DNA from: Trema orientale
Taxonomy: Eukaryota > Streptophyta > Magnoliopsida > Rosales > Cannabaceae
Reading direction: 5' to 3'
Length of the DNA stretch: 64,000 nt
NCBI GenBank assembly: GCA_002914845.1
Contig: JXTC01000647.1
Location: 3,903-67,902 of the forward strand
The translations under genes were made by a program, and so were the position numbers. The notes under the pieces were generated by a model, which was not told where the DNA came from, made no database searches, and was given only the letters and a program-made list of their open reading frames with translations. This document shows positions 39,291-54,468 of this stretch, piece by piece (the stretch's first letter is position 1; every line of letters begins with the position of its first letter).

Positions 39291-39513
39291 TCAAAACTTC
39301 CAACATTTCCCGTAAAAAGACCGCCCCGTCGAAACACAGCTGGCCTTCATCCAACGGACCTTGCCCTCACCAACGGTCCAGATCTCTTCTCCTCTAGCCT
39401 TTTTAAGATTTTCAAATCCTCACGCTTCAGCGGGTAAAAAAAAAAAAAAAAAAAGAAGAAGAAGAAAAATTCAACACTTTCCCGAGAAAATCTAAAAGAA
39501 AAAAGAAAAATTA

Positions 39514-39570
39514 ATGAAAGAGATTGCCGGAGCGAGATCTGATGAACGGCTCCGTGAAAGGCAACTCTGA
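39514..39570 (+). other. upstream ORF overlapping the PP2C start
   Basis: ATG at 39514 opens an 18-codon ORF ([18 protein letters not shown]) that stops at 39568-39570. It begins 28 bases before the PP2C ATG at 39542 and runs past it in another frame, so ribosomes that use it would bypass the main start. No plant comparison was possible to test conservation. Confidence 0.5.
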
Positions 39571-41603
39571 CGAAGCGAAACCGAGAAACGGTCCTTGGAA
39601 GAAGCCGGGGACGTCGTTCAAGTCCATGGAGAGCTTAAATCCGCACCACCAAATCGATTGTCGTTTAGAGGATTGCTGTGCGAGTAGCAGTAGTGGTGGT
39701 AAGAGAATGAGGGGGATTCCAGAGGTTACTTCGTGCGAGGTCCCGGCGATTCAGGCGAAATTCGCGGACGCCGCTGCAACTGCCGAGCTGAGTCAACCGG
39801 GATCGTCGGCCGGAACTCGATCCGGCGAGGAAGACGGGGGCCTGATCGGGAGGACCGATTGCGAGGTGGAGGATCAGGATCAGGATCAGGAAGATGACGA
39901 CGACGGCGGCGCCACGAGGTTGTCGTGCGCGTCGAACGGTTGGATTTCGGTGATCGGACGGCGGCGCGTGATGGAGGACGCGGTGGCGGTGGAGGAATTC
40001 GGCTCCTACAAGTTCTTCGCGGTGTACGACGGTCACGGAGGGTCCGGCGTGGCAAATGCGTGCCGCGATCGGCTCCACCAGATGCTGGAGGCGAGGGTCC
40101 GTGGCTGGGGCGGCGGATTGGTGGATTGGGATAAGGTGATGAGAGCGTGCTTCCTGAGGATGGACGATGAGGTCGGCAGAGGCGCCAACGGCGAGATCGT
40201 CGGAGTTGGGACCGGAGACGACGTTGGCCGGGCCGTGAACACCGTGGGGTCCACGGCGGTGGTTGCCATTGTTGCGAAGGGGACGATTGTTGTGGCGAAT
40301 TGCGGTGATTCTAGGGCGGTGCTGTGTCGTGACGGTGTTCCCATGCCTCTGTCACGTGACCACAAGGTAGGACTCTTTTATTATTTTATTTTATTGTATT
40401 TTATTTTTTTGAGTATTTGATTGAACATGCTGATTTTTTATTTTTTATTTTTAATTTAATGCTCACTTTATTATAAAATTTATGGACTTTGAAAAGAAAG
40501 TAACGTTTTTTATTTACTTTTCATTTATTAGCTTACGGGCGCTGTTTGTCTTTGTCCTAGTTCTAGTTAATTGATGAAGAATGTGTTGAAATAGCATGAT
40601 TTGGGTTTTCTTTTTTTGCTTTGATAATTTGATAAATATTTCAAAAAGATGAAATGGGTTCATAATAATGAAAACCCAGTTGCATAAACTTGCATGAATA
40701 TATAATCATGGTGTGTTCTTTCGATTTTTTTTTTCGTTTAAAAGTTTATGCAAGAAAAATTTGAGGGATGGAGCATGTGAGTATGCAAAATACTAACATG
40801 GATAATCAAGTAAACCCCCAACTGGAAATTGGATATTTACTCATGGTTTTAAAGTGGCTCAAATGCAACTTGGGCTTGATCTAACCAAAATCGCTTGCGG
40901 TTTTGCTTGTGTAATTATTTCCTCTCGCAGCCAGACCGGCCGGACGAAAGGGAGAGAGTGGAGGCGGCAGGAGGAAGAGTCATAAGCTGGAATGGTAGCC
41001 GTGTCCTTGGAGTACTTGCTACTTCAAGATCGATTGGTATGTCAATAACCTGTTCTTGTCTTAAGTAGCATTCCTGTGTGACACTAAAAAATGTTTCAGT
41101 AGATCTTCCAATGTGTCACAATTTGTTTACTGTGTTTTAGCCTAAATGTGCTTTGTTATAGATATCAAAAGATCAACCCCACCATGTCAATATGCTTTGA
41201 TACCTTGGATCCGATTTTCGGAGCTCTTCCTTCTGCTCTTATAGATTTCAGTCTTAATTTCTAGCTCAAACATTTGTTTGTTTATAACGTTATGCTCATT
41301 TGAAATGCAGGGGATCATTATTTAAAGCCTTTCGTGATCTCTGAACCTGAGGTCACTGTCCACGAGCGGACTCAATCAGATGCCTTCCTTGTAATAGCAA
41401 GTGACGGTCTGTGGGATGCTGTTTCAAATGAGTTTGCCTGTGAGGTTGTTCGAAGGTGTTTCGACGGCCAAATCAAGAGAAGGTTTTCAGAAGGATTGAC
41501 CGAAAGTACAGCCGCAGATGCAGCGGCTTTGCTGGCCGAGCTGGCAATGGCCCGAGGAAGTAAAGACAATATCAGTGTCATAGTTGTGGATCTGAAGAAG
41601 TAG
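39542..41603 (+). CDS. protein phosphatase 2C, clade A type (ABA-signalling class)
   Basis: Mg/Mn-dependent Ser/Thr phosphatase; clade A members are ABA co-receptors that inactivate SnRK2 kinases. Exons 39542-40366, 40931-41036 and 41311-41603 give 407 residues. Metal-site motifs are intact: RRRVMEDAV (E145, D146), VYDGHGG (D163), ASDGLWD (D342) and GSKDNISV (D396). The stretch [20 protein letters not shown] (292-311) carries Trp295, aligned with the ABI1/HAB1 Trp that contacts the ABA receptor; this is the main reason for the clade A call. The N-terminal 130 residues are acidic and low-complexity with a run of D/Q. The first in-frame ATG is 39542; the ORF itself is open a little further upstream without ATG. 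Four ACGT cores lie upstream and a uORF overlaps the start. A GC-rich first exon contrasts with AT-rich introns. The exact subfamily (HAB/ABI, HAI or other) is not resolved. Confidence 0.9.
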
Positions 41604-42440
41604 TGGAACTCTACTGCTCTTTTTTTTATCAGGATGCTTCTTATGATTTGTCTTCTCGTTTTTTTGTGTCTTTAAACTTGGAGCTTGTAATTAAGGAGGT
41701 TTGTACTCGAGGCTTCGTTTGTGTTTGGTATGCAAGATATGCAAGATAGGATAGAATATACAAGATAGGATAGGATATGATATGATTAAACTATTTTAAA
41801 TGATTAAATTAGATTAGATAGTATAGAATATGATCATAGTCCAATTATATTATATGTTTGGTGTGCTACTTGTTCTTAGAATAGGATTAAGATGTAGGTT
41901 TCAAATTTTGAAGTTTGACTACTGTAGAAAAATACTACTTTTAAAAATTAATTTAGAAAAGTACTATTTTAAAAGATAAATTTAGAATAATACCACTTTT
42001 AAAACTTAAATTTGGAAAAAATATCATTTTTAAAAGCTTATTTTTTGGAATACCACTTTCAAATAATATTTCGAAAAATATCATTTCTGGTTTTACCGCT
42101 TTTAAAATTTAATTTTGAGAAGTATCATTTTTTACTACATCAAAACATTTTATTATTTTTAATTAAATTCTTAATTCTTTCCAATCTCAAATTCTTAAGA
42201 GAATAAGATTATCCCCTTTTAAAGTATTATTTTTTGATGGATTATTTCAATCTGAATTCTATTATTTTTAATTAAATTTTTAATTCTTTCCGATCCCAAA
42301 TTCTCAAGAGAATATGATTATTCCCTTCCAAGGGTATTATTTTTTGATGGATTATTTTCTTATCTAATATTTCTCTCGTATGCATGAATAAAATATGAGA
42401 TTAATTTAATCCTATCCGATCATATCTCTATGATGCGTTC
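41604..42440. repeat. PP2C 3' flank with decayed repeat region
   Basis: After the 3' UTR, 41725-41830 is built from GATATGCAAGATAGGATAG-like words. 41925-42130 has six or so diverged copies of a ~33-bp unit (AATTTAGAAAAGTACTATTTTAAAA type), and a ~109-bp duplication (ATTATTTTTAATTAAATT at about 42152 and 42261) follows. The left start GTGTTTGGTATGC and the right end GCGTTCCCAAGGG hint at a decayed MITE, but the inverted match is weak. Confidence 0.45.
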
Positions 42441-43745
42441 CCAAGGGCCTAAGAGTTCATCACTTTTTTTCCTTTTTATGTAAGAGACGTTTAATCTGGA
42501 AGAGAATGATGGGTATAGAGGCAGTTGCTGTATTGCCCCATCACATCGAAAAGTTTTTCTTCTAGTCTAACCGGGTTATGGATGGTTGATTGTTTTGGGG
42601 GGTCACAATTTTTTTTGTCAAGCATCACATTCTTTCCACAGCCATTATTTGTAAAAGAACCGTTTGCCTGTGGTTCTAATAGTAAAAGTCTTCCTTGGCA
42701 TTATCTGATAAAGAATTGCCCAAGCTGACTATCTTGAACTTGATAGCTTTTTATGTACTGGCAAACAAGGTTTAGTCCCTATGTGTTTAAAGTAGCTCGG
42801 TCTAATATAATCATTCCCATTTGCTGGAAGCTCTTCGCTGAATTGGAAGTAGATTCTGCCCTCCATCGGAGGCCGGAGAAGAAAGCAGTGACTGCAGATG
42901 GTGAAAAATGGTATAAAAAAATCTACCAAATGCAATACAGCACTTTAACTTCTCTCCCAAGATTTTGTTTCTTCAGTCTAGTTTTGGTGATTATGCTTAT
43001 TGCTTAGCATTAGAAATCTACCATAAAATACTTTCGAGTCCTGCAATTTGAATAGAGTGGAGTGTAATTTTTGCCAACAATAAACAAAAGTGAAAATTCT
43101 TGAGTTCTGGTGCTGAGGTGTATGGACAAAAATATATTTACGAGTGTGCAGGCGACTGTTTCAATTGCATATTACTGATTTATTAGTTGCCACCATTTGA
43201 AGGAACAAGTATTTAAAGGGTTGAAAAAGTACACCATAGAAAAGGAGGTAGACAAGATGTAAAAGCACAATCTATATTCATATTGGAATTAAAGCAATTG
43301 CAACATTACAATCACAAAAAAGAAAAAGACATTCGAAGCTTGCTCTGAAGTACAATGAAATGAAAGACCTTTTGGAATGAGTTGAGAAGTCGCTATTTTA
43401 ACTCCTCATTTCTCATTCTTACACTGAAACTCTCTCCTTTCACCCTTCTCTCTCAAATCTGTCTATATAAATAGTGTACTGGAGGAGAAAGAGGATGAGC
43501 ACCTTTCTTAAACTGTCTCTCTTCGCTCCTTTCTTCCCCAGCCTTCAAGCTTATTACAGCTAATATCATCCTAAAGCCTACTCAAACCCCAAAACACAAC
43601 TAAAGAAAAAAAACTTTAGAAAAAAAGAAAAAGAAAAAGAAAAAAGACCCTTCTGGACTGCATTTGTATAGCTGCACAAATCTTACATTCCAACCGCAGA
43701 AACTTTGAAAACTTCTTTTCTTTGTGTAACTGAGTCTTCTCTTTC
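42441..43745. other. intergenic region between convergent PP2C and endoglucanase genes
   Basis: No supported gene. The part next to 43745 probably contains the endoglucanase 3' UTR (minus strand). Short ORFs near 42525-43007 on both strands overlap each other and show no known motif. Confidence 0.5.
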
Positions 43746-47974
<4,229 letters not shown>

Positions 47975-48179
47975 CTAAAAACAGAGATACAGATCGGTTT
48001 CACAATCTTGTATTTTTTAAAATATTTTTTTCAAGTTGTTTATAAGTGTAAGGGAAAACTCATTATCATTTCTACTAATTTCCACGGAGTTCGTGGATTA
48101 TTAGAGAGAATTGACAATGCTGGTATGATTTATCAGCTAAAAATTTCTGATAAACCCACCAAGAAAATGGAGGAGGTTT

Positions 48180-48275
48180 TTAGAGAGAGAAGAGAAAAGA
48201 AGAGGCTATGAAAATGGAGAGATAGAGAGAGAGAGTGTAGAGAAGGGTAGGAGCTCAAGGCTCTATATATTGAGG
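48180..48275 (-). promoter_or_regulatory. endoglucanase core promoter, TATA box
   Basis: On the minus strand ATATATAG (48263-48270) within CCTCAATATATAGAGCC is a good plant TATA box. It lies about 370 bp before the ATG at 47893, followed by a GA-rich-complement (CT-rich) leader at 48195-48240. The leader holds further AT-rich DNA. The transcription start is inferred from the box, not observed. Confidence 0.6.
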
Positions 48276-48313
48276 AGCAGAGGCAAAGTCCAGATGACCA
48301 GTAAATTAGCAGG

Positions 48314-48419
48314 GTTGCAATAAATTTTACATTTTTTTTAATTATATTTTTGTTTTAAAAAAAATGGTTGCAATAAATTTTACATTTTTTTAATTATATT
48401 TTTGTTTTAAAAAAAAATG
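48314..48419. repeat. two-copy tandem duplication, 53-bp unit
   Basis: GTTGCAATAAATTTTACATT starts at 48314 and again at 48367; the units are nearly identical apart from poly-T/A length. It lies just upstream of the endoglucanase promoter. Confidence 0.85.
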
Positions 48420-51400
48420 GTTAGTTATTTGATATTGTTTTCTCTTTTGGAGGGCTGGAAACGGTTGAGCAGAGTCATGTTGGTGTTCCCTGGCTCTTTA
48501 CAGGAAGGGTCGGTGTGGATTTAATGAAGTTTGTGGTAAAAATAAATAAATAAATAAACTGCTAAATTTGTAAATTAAAATATTGTTTTATATGGAGATA
48601 AATTACAGAAAATAAAAATAATGTTTTATTGGGGTAGACAAACTCCATACAAATTTTATAGGCGTTACTGAGGATTAAGAATTACCAAAACCAGACCCCC
48701 TCAAAAAAGAATTACCAAAACCAGAAAGTTGAATGTGAGCTTGAGTATAAGGGTCAAAATAGTTTCTGAGGATACTGTCTTTTGGTTCCCCTATTCCACA
48801 CTTTTGAATTACCCAAATTGCCCCTGATTCTTTTTTAAGATGCCAAGTGTCATGTGTTTCGGAACTCTGCAGTCGTTTTATGGTTACAAATGAATATGTG
48901 ATGATGTGGCTGTATATGATTGGTTATTGAGCGGTAAGTCTGGAAATTTGGTTGACTTGTTTTGAACTATTGACCTGATTTTTAGTTCACCCCTCGATGC
49001 ATGGGGAAAATGCTAATTTGACCGAGTTACCGGGTGAAAGGGCTCTCTAAGTTCTTGTACATCAATGATTTTTCGAATACTCCTACTAATAAAGGGGTTG
49101 TACTTTGTAATTGTCGTTATGTTCCTATCACTTTAGCTTAGTCGGTTAACTGTTTGTGAAAATTCATGCGAGAGTGAGATAGAGATAAAGATAAAGATAG
49201 ATGAACTTTTTGGGGATGGAGAACTTTGGTTTCAGGTCAGTTTCCTTGATTTGAATCCCTATTCCCATTTTTATTATTTTTCTTTTGCAATTATTATAAA
49301 AGTTTGTACCATAGTGGTTTCTATATAGATATGTGGGGAGGAGTAGGAAATTACATGTGTCCGTATATTAATCAGTTTAATGAACAAAAAAATTCAGGGT
49401 GTTTTGTGTCTCTTCCTATGTACCTCACGAGGAAAATACCAATAACTCAAGCTTCCAATATTTGCACTCCATTTCCTTTCCTCTCTCTCCATTGAGTTCA
49501 CTCAATTGGTTTCTTTTTTCAAATAAAGCGTTAGGATTATGTGATTTCAATGGTAAAAGTTGAAGTTGCATTTAAATGTATATTATATTCTTGTACATTA
49601 TGTATATGTATATAATTTGTGTGTCAAGTGTCAACTATTCCATCTAAACTTTGCAATGCAAGTGGTTATATAATGGTGTCGCCAATTGAAAATTTACATT
49701 TGGTGCAAAAGAGTTTAGTCAATTTGAGTTGATCAAAACTATGTTCCCTATGTGGTTGCAAATTTAAACTAAGTGCAAATTTAAACTAAGTATAAACAAC
49801 CTAGCCTTATTGTTGAGATTTAATATCTGAATTCATCCATTATTATTATTATCTAATAAAGAAAACCTTGGTTTCCTCTTTAACTAAGTTTTACTTATTA
49901 ATTTCATAGCTTTGAGGGAGTATTAAGTATTCAAAACTGTTGAATACCTGACTAGTAGTATTTTTGAGTAAAATGATTTTTCTATAAGGTTTTTGTAGAG
50001 TATTTTTTTTTTTTACGAGTATCCCACTTTTAATAACGAGAGTCACTATAAAGTTAATCCGTGATTGGAACTTAAAAAATTATTATAAAATTTTCAGTCA
50101 TAATACTACAAATTGCCACTATATTTTATGCTCATAAATTATAGTGATTGTTTGAGCGCAAAAAAAAAAAAAAAAAGAATTTCATTTTGGCCCAAATTAC
50201 TTCTAGTCAGGTCCATTTTCCGTTTAATTACTTGGTAATAACAGCAAGTTTACCTAAACTAGTCCGCCCTAGTGCGAGCCAGAAACAATCCCAATTTAGA
50301 GTTCAAAACAAGATTGAAATAAAACAAAATATCATAAATTTTAAGCAACAGCATTAGTTTGCTTGGATTCATTTGTCTTATATTTGTTAGTGAGGACAAA
50401 TATTTGAGTTTATCCTAAATATTGATTACTATAACAATGAGAAAATTAATTATCCAGCTTCTTCACATCATGTAATGACAAGTTCAAGTTTAGACAATAA
50501 TGCTTACCTACATATAAATTTGTAAACAAGTTTTATCATTACACACAATTTGTACTAAATGGTTATACATAATTGGTTTACCAACTTCTATTGAGTCCAA
50601 GTCATTTTGCATTCTTCAAAATTTAAAAATAGCACCACATTTTCTACAAAAAAAAAAAAAAAAAAAAAAGGGAAAGCACCCAAATAGTTTTTTTTTTTTT
50701 TTTCCGGGTAATACACCCAACTAACTAAAACAAACAATATTAATGGCACATTTTCTAGCTTCAAAAAATAACTACGCTCACCAGTTACTTTCAAATCGTA
50801 CATTAAGAAATAAAAACGAAACCCACGTTTTTCACCGTAACACATTTTTTTATAGCATTGTTCAGAGAAATTGATCAGTGATTGAGATTGTGAATGGTCT
50901 GCTATCCCATGTGAAGAAGAAGATGCATCCTCATCATCCTCTATAGACATTTCAGAGACCAATTATACTCTTTGAGATAATTTTTTAAACTTATTTTTTC
51001 AAAATTTTATAATGTTCCATTAATTCGGAAGATACGAGCATTAAATACTTATTCGCACTGGCTGTAACATTATTTATGTTGTTCCCCATAGAGTTGGGAA
51101 AATCTCTTCTGGCAAATTCACGTGTATGAAGCTTAATAAATTTGTTTTTTTCTTTTTTTTTAAAAAAAAAAAGAAAAACATACACACATACATCTATTGC
51201 TCATAATTGAAATTCAAACAAGTAGCAAAAATAAGGGGAAAATAATATTAATAAATTAAAATAATTGACAAGTCAGATACGATATTAACCTTTAACAAAT
51301 TCTGTGGCCCTTTGGCTTTGCAATTTTGCAACATGATTATTATAACATCAATCAAAAGAAATAAATTCTGAAAATTTCATTTTAGATTAAAAGATAGTAA

Positions 51401-52080
51401 TAACTCAATATTGAATTCACCCAAATTAAACAAAAAGGTATAAAGTAACTAGCTATTACTAAATAAGACGCGTATTGTTGAGACTTTGGTAAATTGATTT
51501 AGCATGTGGAAGTTTTCTTTTAAAAAGAATGCATAGAGGAAAAACTACGGAGAAAACTTGAATAATGGCAAAGGACAAGAATGTAATTTTGTACACATGT
51601 CAAGGTGGCGGTGAGGGATTACAAGAGGTTCCTGGAACATGGTATCTAACAAGACTGAACTGTTAACCTGAATTCGAGTACCCGACAACCCGACAAAATT
51701 AGCTCGTGCCCATTTAATTTTCCTATCTGGATTTGATTTTGTAAGCTCCACCGACAGTACCCAGTTAAAACTAGATCAATTTATTGTTACAGAAAGGTTT
51801 TAAAAAAAAAGACTTGCCATTATGTGTAAATGATTCGTACAATCAGGGTATTTTTGTGAAATAAAATAAAATAAAATAAAGGGTAAAGAGAAAAATGACA
51901 AAGGAAGATGTGGTCAAAAAGGTAGGTCCCCTTGTCAGACCGCTTTATTCTCAACCGCAATCAACGGTCTCCGCCGAAAAAGAGATTAAGACCTGTTTTT
52001 TTCTTTTAAAATTTATTTATCGCTTTTTCACTTTCGAAAAGAAATATTTAAAATTTAAGAAAAAATAAATAAAAGTGGAA
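48420..52080. other. gene-free AT-rich stretch
   Basis: No supported gene. At 49132-49255, TAGCTTAGTCGG and TGATTTGAATCCCT resemble pol III A and B boxes, but they are about 100 bases apart with a GATAAA repeat between them, so this is at best a degraded SINE. Poly-A/T tracts occur at 50160-50176 and 50650-50702. Confidence 0.5.
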
Positions 52081-52345
52081 ACTGACACGTCAAATACTCA
52101 TCGAATGGGTCAAACAGGCAAGCGTCCGCAATAACCGGCTACCGCCGGTTCTGTAACGGCCACGGCAAGTAGACAAAGCGCAAAACGGTGATCAAGTTTT
52201 TAATGTTTGCCATACCATAAAAACCGTCACCTATAAAACCTGACTACCCGGTAACACCTTAGGGACCACTGGCCAATTTAGAAGGTGGGTTCCACCTGAC
52301 GTGGCAGGATCTAACTGGATTACCGGACCTACCGTAGCTAATCAG
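52081..52345. promoter_or_regulatory. orphan promoter-like GC-richer segment
   Basis: It stands out from AT-rich surroundings. It contains a perfect 7-bp stem AACCGGC-TACC-GCCGGTT (52133-52150), a TATAAAA box (52232-52238), ACGT cores (GACACGTCA near 52087; TGACGTGGCA near 52299) and CCACCTGACGTGG. No ORF or splice-compatible exon follows on either strand within a few kb. It could be the promoter of a lost, non-coding or very short gene, or part of an old element. Confidence 0.4.
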
Positions 52346-53810
52346 AAATCTAGAATAGTTTATTGAATTTTAACCATAGTAATTAAGTACACAAATTCAA
52401 GGCTTAAATTAGGGTATATTTTAGAGGTAGTCCATATATGTAGGTCTCCCAATGAGGAAAAGGAAGCTTCCTTGCTTTTCCTAGTGGAAAATCTCCATCT
52501 TTTGGTTGGTTTAGACCACAACATTGTGCCCTAAGATAAGACTCTTGCCCTCTCTTTAATTTTCCCTTTTTTTCCCTAGTGGGTTTGGCTTTTTCTTTGA
52601 ATGTTTGAGAATTCACACTAATTGACAAACTTAGTTTAGTGTCTAGGTATTTCACATTGGCTTGTATGGAAGCTGACTCTTTAATTTGAATGGGATCGGT
52701 GCCTTTCAAGTTTCAAAATTAGTGTCCGTACATTGCTCACAAACCAAACTATATTTAGAGGAATACTGCTTAAATAGCCAATTTGGGTGCCTAAATTGGG
52801 TATGTACTCTCTTATTGGCTTTGACTCAGTTGATATATTGCAAACCACTATATATATCATATATGTATATATGCGAATACAGGTGAGTAACAATAGTCTA
52901 TAAAGTAGTTGTTTATCAAATTTTGTAACACCACGACTAATTCTTGACCGAAAACTACTAAGCATTAGACTGATTGGTTTCAAGCATGTTTCTTATTTTT
53001 TAAAATTGAAAAATAAAACAGAACTTTTATAGAACAAAAAGCTGGAGGTGAATCCAAACAAGATATTACTATTTGTATTTTTCATCTTAAGGAAAAGGGT
53101 AAAATGTTCATAATTCAAAACTTGTCTTTGTCTTTTAATACAATTGTTAGGCAAGTAATTGGAATCTTCCTCTGAAGGGGTATCTAATCCAATTTGAATA
53201 TCATTTCCGCTCCTGCCTCCTGCAATTGAATTTATACTAGGGTACCAACTGGTGAATATTTATTATTTGCCCTTTAAATTAAATTAATTTGTTTATTGAA
53301 ATTTGAAGTCCTCAAATTGACTATTTGTTTCTCCGCAAAAGAAAAAAAAAAATGAAGGTAGGCGCATATATTCACAGTCAAAACCTTTGCGGATTTTTAT
53401 TTTTATTTTTACTTTTAAGTTTTTTATTTTTTAAGTAGTTTGGTTGGTACTTCTAGTTAAAATTCAAATACATGAGGTAATACTAAGACTTATACAGTCA
53501 AAGCGAAGGCAACAGTACTAGCAACTAGTAACCCATTAATGGAGCATAAGTTAGCCGAACATGTTCCTAGAGATATTTATGTTTTATATCGTCGAGTCAG
53601 GATCTATATATTCACGTCGTCTTGTATCCTTAAAGGGACCAACAAAGTTGAACATCACTAAAATTGTTCAAAAGCATTTAACCTTCACCAACTATTTCAT
53701 GAGATGTGAAACGAAACAGAGTATAAAACATTACTTAGGCAGGCTTTTCTTTTTTTTTTTAAAGACAAATGAAGTTCTTTTCCACATAAACTAATAAAGT
53801 TGCAATATTT
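52346..53810. other. gene-free stretch
   Basis: No supported gene. The minus-strand ORF at 52404-52709 has no recognised domain. Some of this sequence looks like decayed element or leader sequence, but no ends could be set. Confidence 0.45.
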
Positions 53811-54468
53811 AGGACTTGTTTAGATTCACTTTCAATTTTTTATTTAAATCAATTGAAAACAGAAGTAAAAATTTTGTTTTGATTTTCAATTTTTATAAAC
53901 AAGAAATATGCTTGGCAAATTTTATTTCACTATTTGTTTTCAGAAACAATAAAGTACAAATAATGATAGAGAAAGTCATATAGACTTATATTTGTGTATA
54001 TATATACATATGGGTTTGGTTTAAATGGTTACAACAATATTTACCCATAGATGGTTACAATGGTTTAAGCCGTTAGATCTAATATCCTACGGTGGTGATT
54101 AGTTTGGTGGTTGGCCAAAAAAATTTAATGCTATTTATTACCATCAAAAAAATTTAATGCTATCACTACATTTTTTAGTATCCATTCATGGTCACAAAAT
54201 AATTGTAACCATTGAGAAGTCCTCCATATACATATATATGTATTCGCTTGTGTATAAATATTTGTATGTTCTTTTGTTTTTGAAATTTGTTTAAAAAAAT
54301 AAAGGTATTAAAAATTTTTTGTTACCACTTTTTTTGAAATTTTTGGTAACAATTTTTAAAAACAAAAAATAAAAACAAAATTGCCAAGCAAACTTCCAAA
54401 AAAAATTTCTATTTTTTTGTTTAAAAAAACAAAATACAGATTACGAAAGTGAATCCAAGCAAACCTTT
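53811..54468. mobile_element. MITE with GGATTGTTTGGATTCACTTTC-like inverted ends and a nested insert
   Basis: The left end GGACTTGTTTAGATTCACTT (53812) is matched by the inverted right end AAAGGTTTGCTTGGATTCAC (ending near 54468). Both arms then run into TTTTGTTTTT/AAAACAAAA-rich DNA. TTTA borders both sides, but a clean target duplication is uncertain. A distinct block at 54010-54235 (GGTTTAAATGGTTACAA on the left, TTGTAACCATTGAGAAGTCC on the right) looks like a second MITE nested inside. Confidence 0.6.

Noticed and set aside
39135-39437. 100-residue open frame upstream of PP2C
   Set aside because: Pro/Ser-rich translation of promoter DNA containing the ACGT elements; no conserved motif.
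50588-50962. 124-residue minus-strand frame starting MVSEMSIEDDEDASSSS
   Set aside because: The first ~38 residues look protein-like, but the rest is low-complexity poly-A translation. No matching exons or promoter could be joined, so I left it out.
52404-52709. 101-residue minus-strand frame
   Set aside because: No conserved domain, no splice context, and the sequence resembles leader or element DNA.
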